Positions 63,625 to 64,000 of a stretch of DNA of 64,000 nucleotides are shown piece by piece. Position numbers and translations under genes: made by a program. The notes under the pieces are model-generated. The model was not told where the DNA came from, searched no databases, and saw nothing but the letters and a program-made list of their open reading frames with translations. Positions within the stretch are counted from its first letter, which is position 1. Each line of letters begins with the position of its first letter. The DNA is from Gallionellaceae bacterium (GTDB lineage Bacteria; Pseudomonadota; Gammaproteobacteria; Burkholderiales; Thiobacillaceae), in assembly GCA_028714875.1 (NCBI GenBank), contig JAQTLN010000006.1:1-64000 (forward strand), read 5' to 3'.

Positions 63625-64000
63625 ATGAAACTTTACCTCTGCGAAAAGCCCTCCCAGGGCAGAGACATTGCCCGAGTCCTGAAAGCCGACCGCCAAGGCG
63701 ACGGCTGCTTACAGGGCCAGGATGTCACCGTGACCTGGTGCTTTGGCCATCTGATCGAACTGGCGCCCCCCGAGGCCTACAACGAATCTCTGTCCCTGTG
63801 GGCGCTGGAGAAGCTGCCGGTGCTACCTGACGACTGGAAGACCGCCGTCAAGGCGTCGGCGAGCAAACAATTCAACCTGATCGGCAAGCTCTTGAAGTCG
63901 GCTACCGAGGTTGTGGTGGCCACCGATGCCGATCGGGAGGGCGAGATGATCGGCCGAGAGGTTCTGGACAAGCACGGCTGGCGCGGGCCGGTGTCGAGGT
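63625..64000 (+). CDS. topB: DNA topoisomerase III, N-terminal part (runs off the window)
   Basis: The first 125 residues give the TOPRIM domain of a type IA topoisomerase: MKLYLCEKPSQGRDIARVL with the catalytic glutamate E7, then WCFGHLIELAPPEAYN and EVVVATDADREGEMIGREVL with the DxD metal site. The ribosome site is GAGGAAG. TopB after ssb is constant in PFGI-1/SPI-7-type elements. The rest, including the active tyrosine, lies outside. Confidence 0.94.
   Translation, partial: MKLYLCEKPSQGRDIARVLKADRQGDGCLQGQDVTVTWCFGHLIELAPPEAYNESLSLWALEKLPVLPDDWKTAVKASASKQFNLIGKLLKSATEVVVATDADREGEMIGREVLDKHGWRGPVSR

Overview
The window is GC-rich, densely packed bacterial DNA, most likely from a betaproteobacterium. 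The evidence is the pairing dapC-dapD, the order tRNA-Leu(UAG)-tig-clpP-clpX-lon-hupB-tRNA-Val, lapA-lapB next to pyrF, ugd and cysM, and a Smr-domain gene beside trxB. Palindromic repeats of several families are scattered through it, and many sit inside reading frames or supply stop codons.

Layout. 1-108: 3' end of an IS110-type transposase. 216-7476: a coupled minus-strand set, diguanylate cyclase - fused 5-oxoprolinase - TRIC channel, plus a doubtful small ORF. 7529-10885: dapD and dapC (lysine/diaminopimelate), then a DMT transporter and a VOC protein. 11037-22783: a 14-gene minus-strand operon for an Mbx/Mbs-like membrane complex. It has Mrp-type antiporter subunits E, F, G, a DUF4040 subunit, a fused E/B subunit, C and two D-like subunits, then complex-I-like H, B, C and D subunits, a ferredoxin domain fused to a GltD-like flavoprotein, and a ferritin-like protein. 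23206-23883: orphan heavy-metal-type response regulator. 24112-30711: tRNA-Leu, trigger factor, ClpP, ClpX, Lon, HU and tRNA-Val.

31119-40792 is a defence island directly downstream of tRNA-Val: type I restriction genes hsdR, hsdM and hsdS, interleaved with an AbrB/PIN toxin-antitoxin pair, a DUF559 nuclease, a fossil second hsdS start, and an AAA ATPase/DUF4276 pair. 40817-44749: MFS transporter and a chromate-resistance operon (chrB, chrA, rhodanese). 44862-50797: lapA, lapB, pyrF, ugd, cysM, Smr protein and trxB.

From about 50.9 kb to the window end lies one end of a large integrative conjugative element of the PFGI-1/SPI-7 class: ParA, ParB, DUF2857, two winged-helix replication proteins, TIGR03761, DUF3158, SSB, HU, cargo genes, a cytosine methyltransferase and topoisomerase III.

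The two most striking observations are these. (1) A probable lambda-O-like replication origin is embedded inside the element's replication gene: three palindromic iterons at exactly 22 bp, then four iterons at exactly 23 bp, then an A-rich tract. (2) The Mbx-like complex has a large subunit that keeps one cysteine of each [NiFe] CxxC motif (CxxD and CxxE), and its ferredoxin subunit is fused to an NAD(P)H-type flavoprotein.
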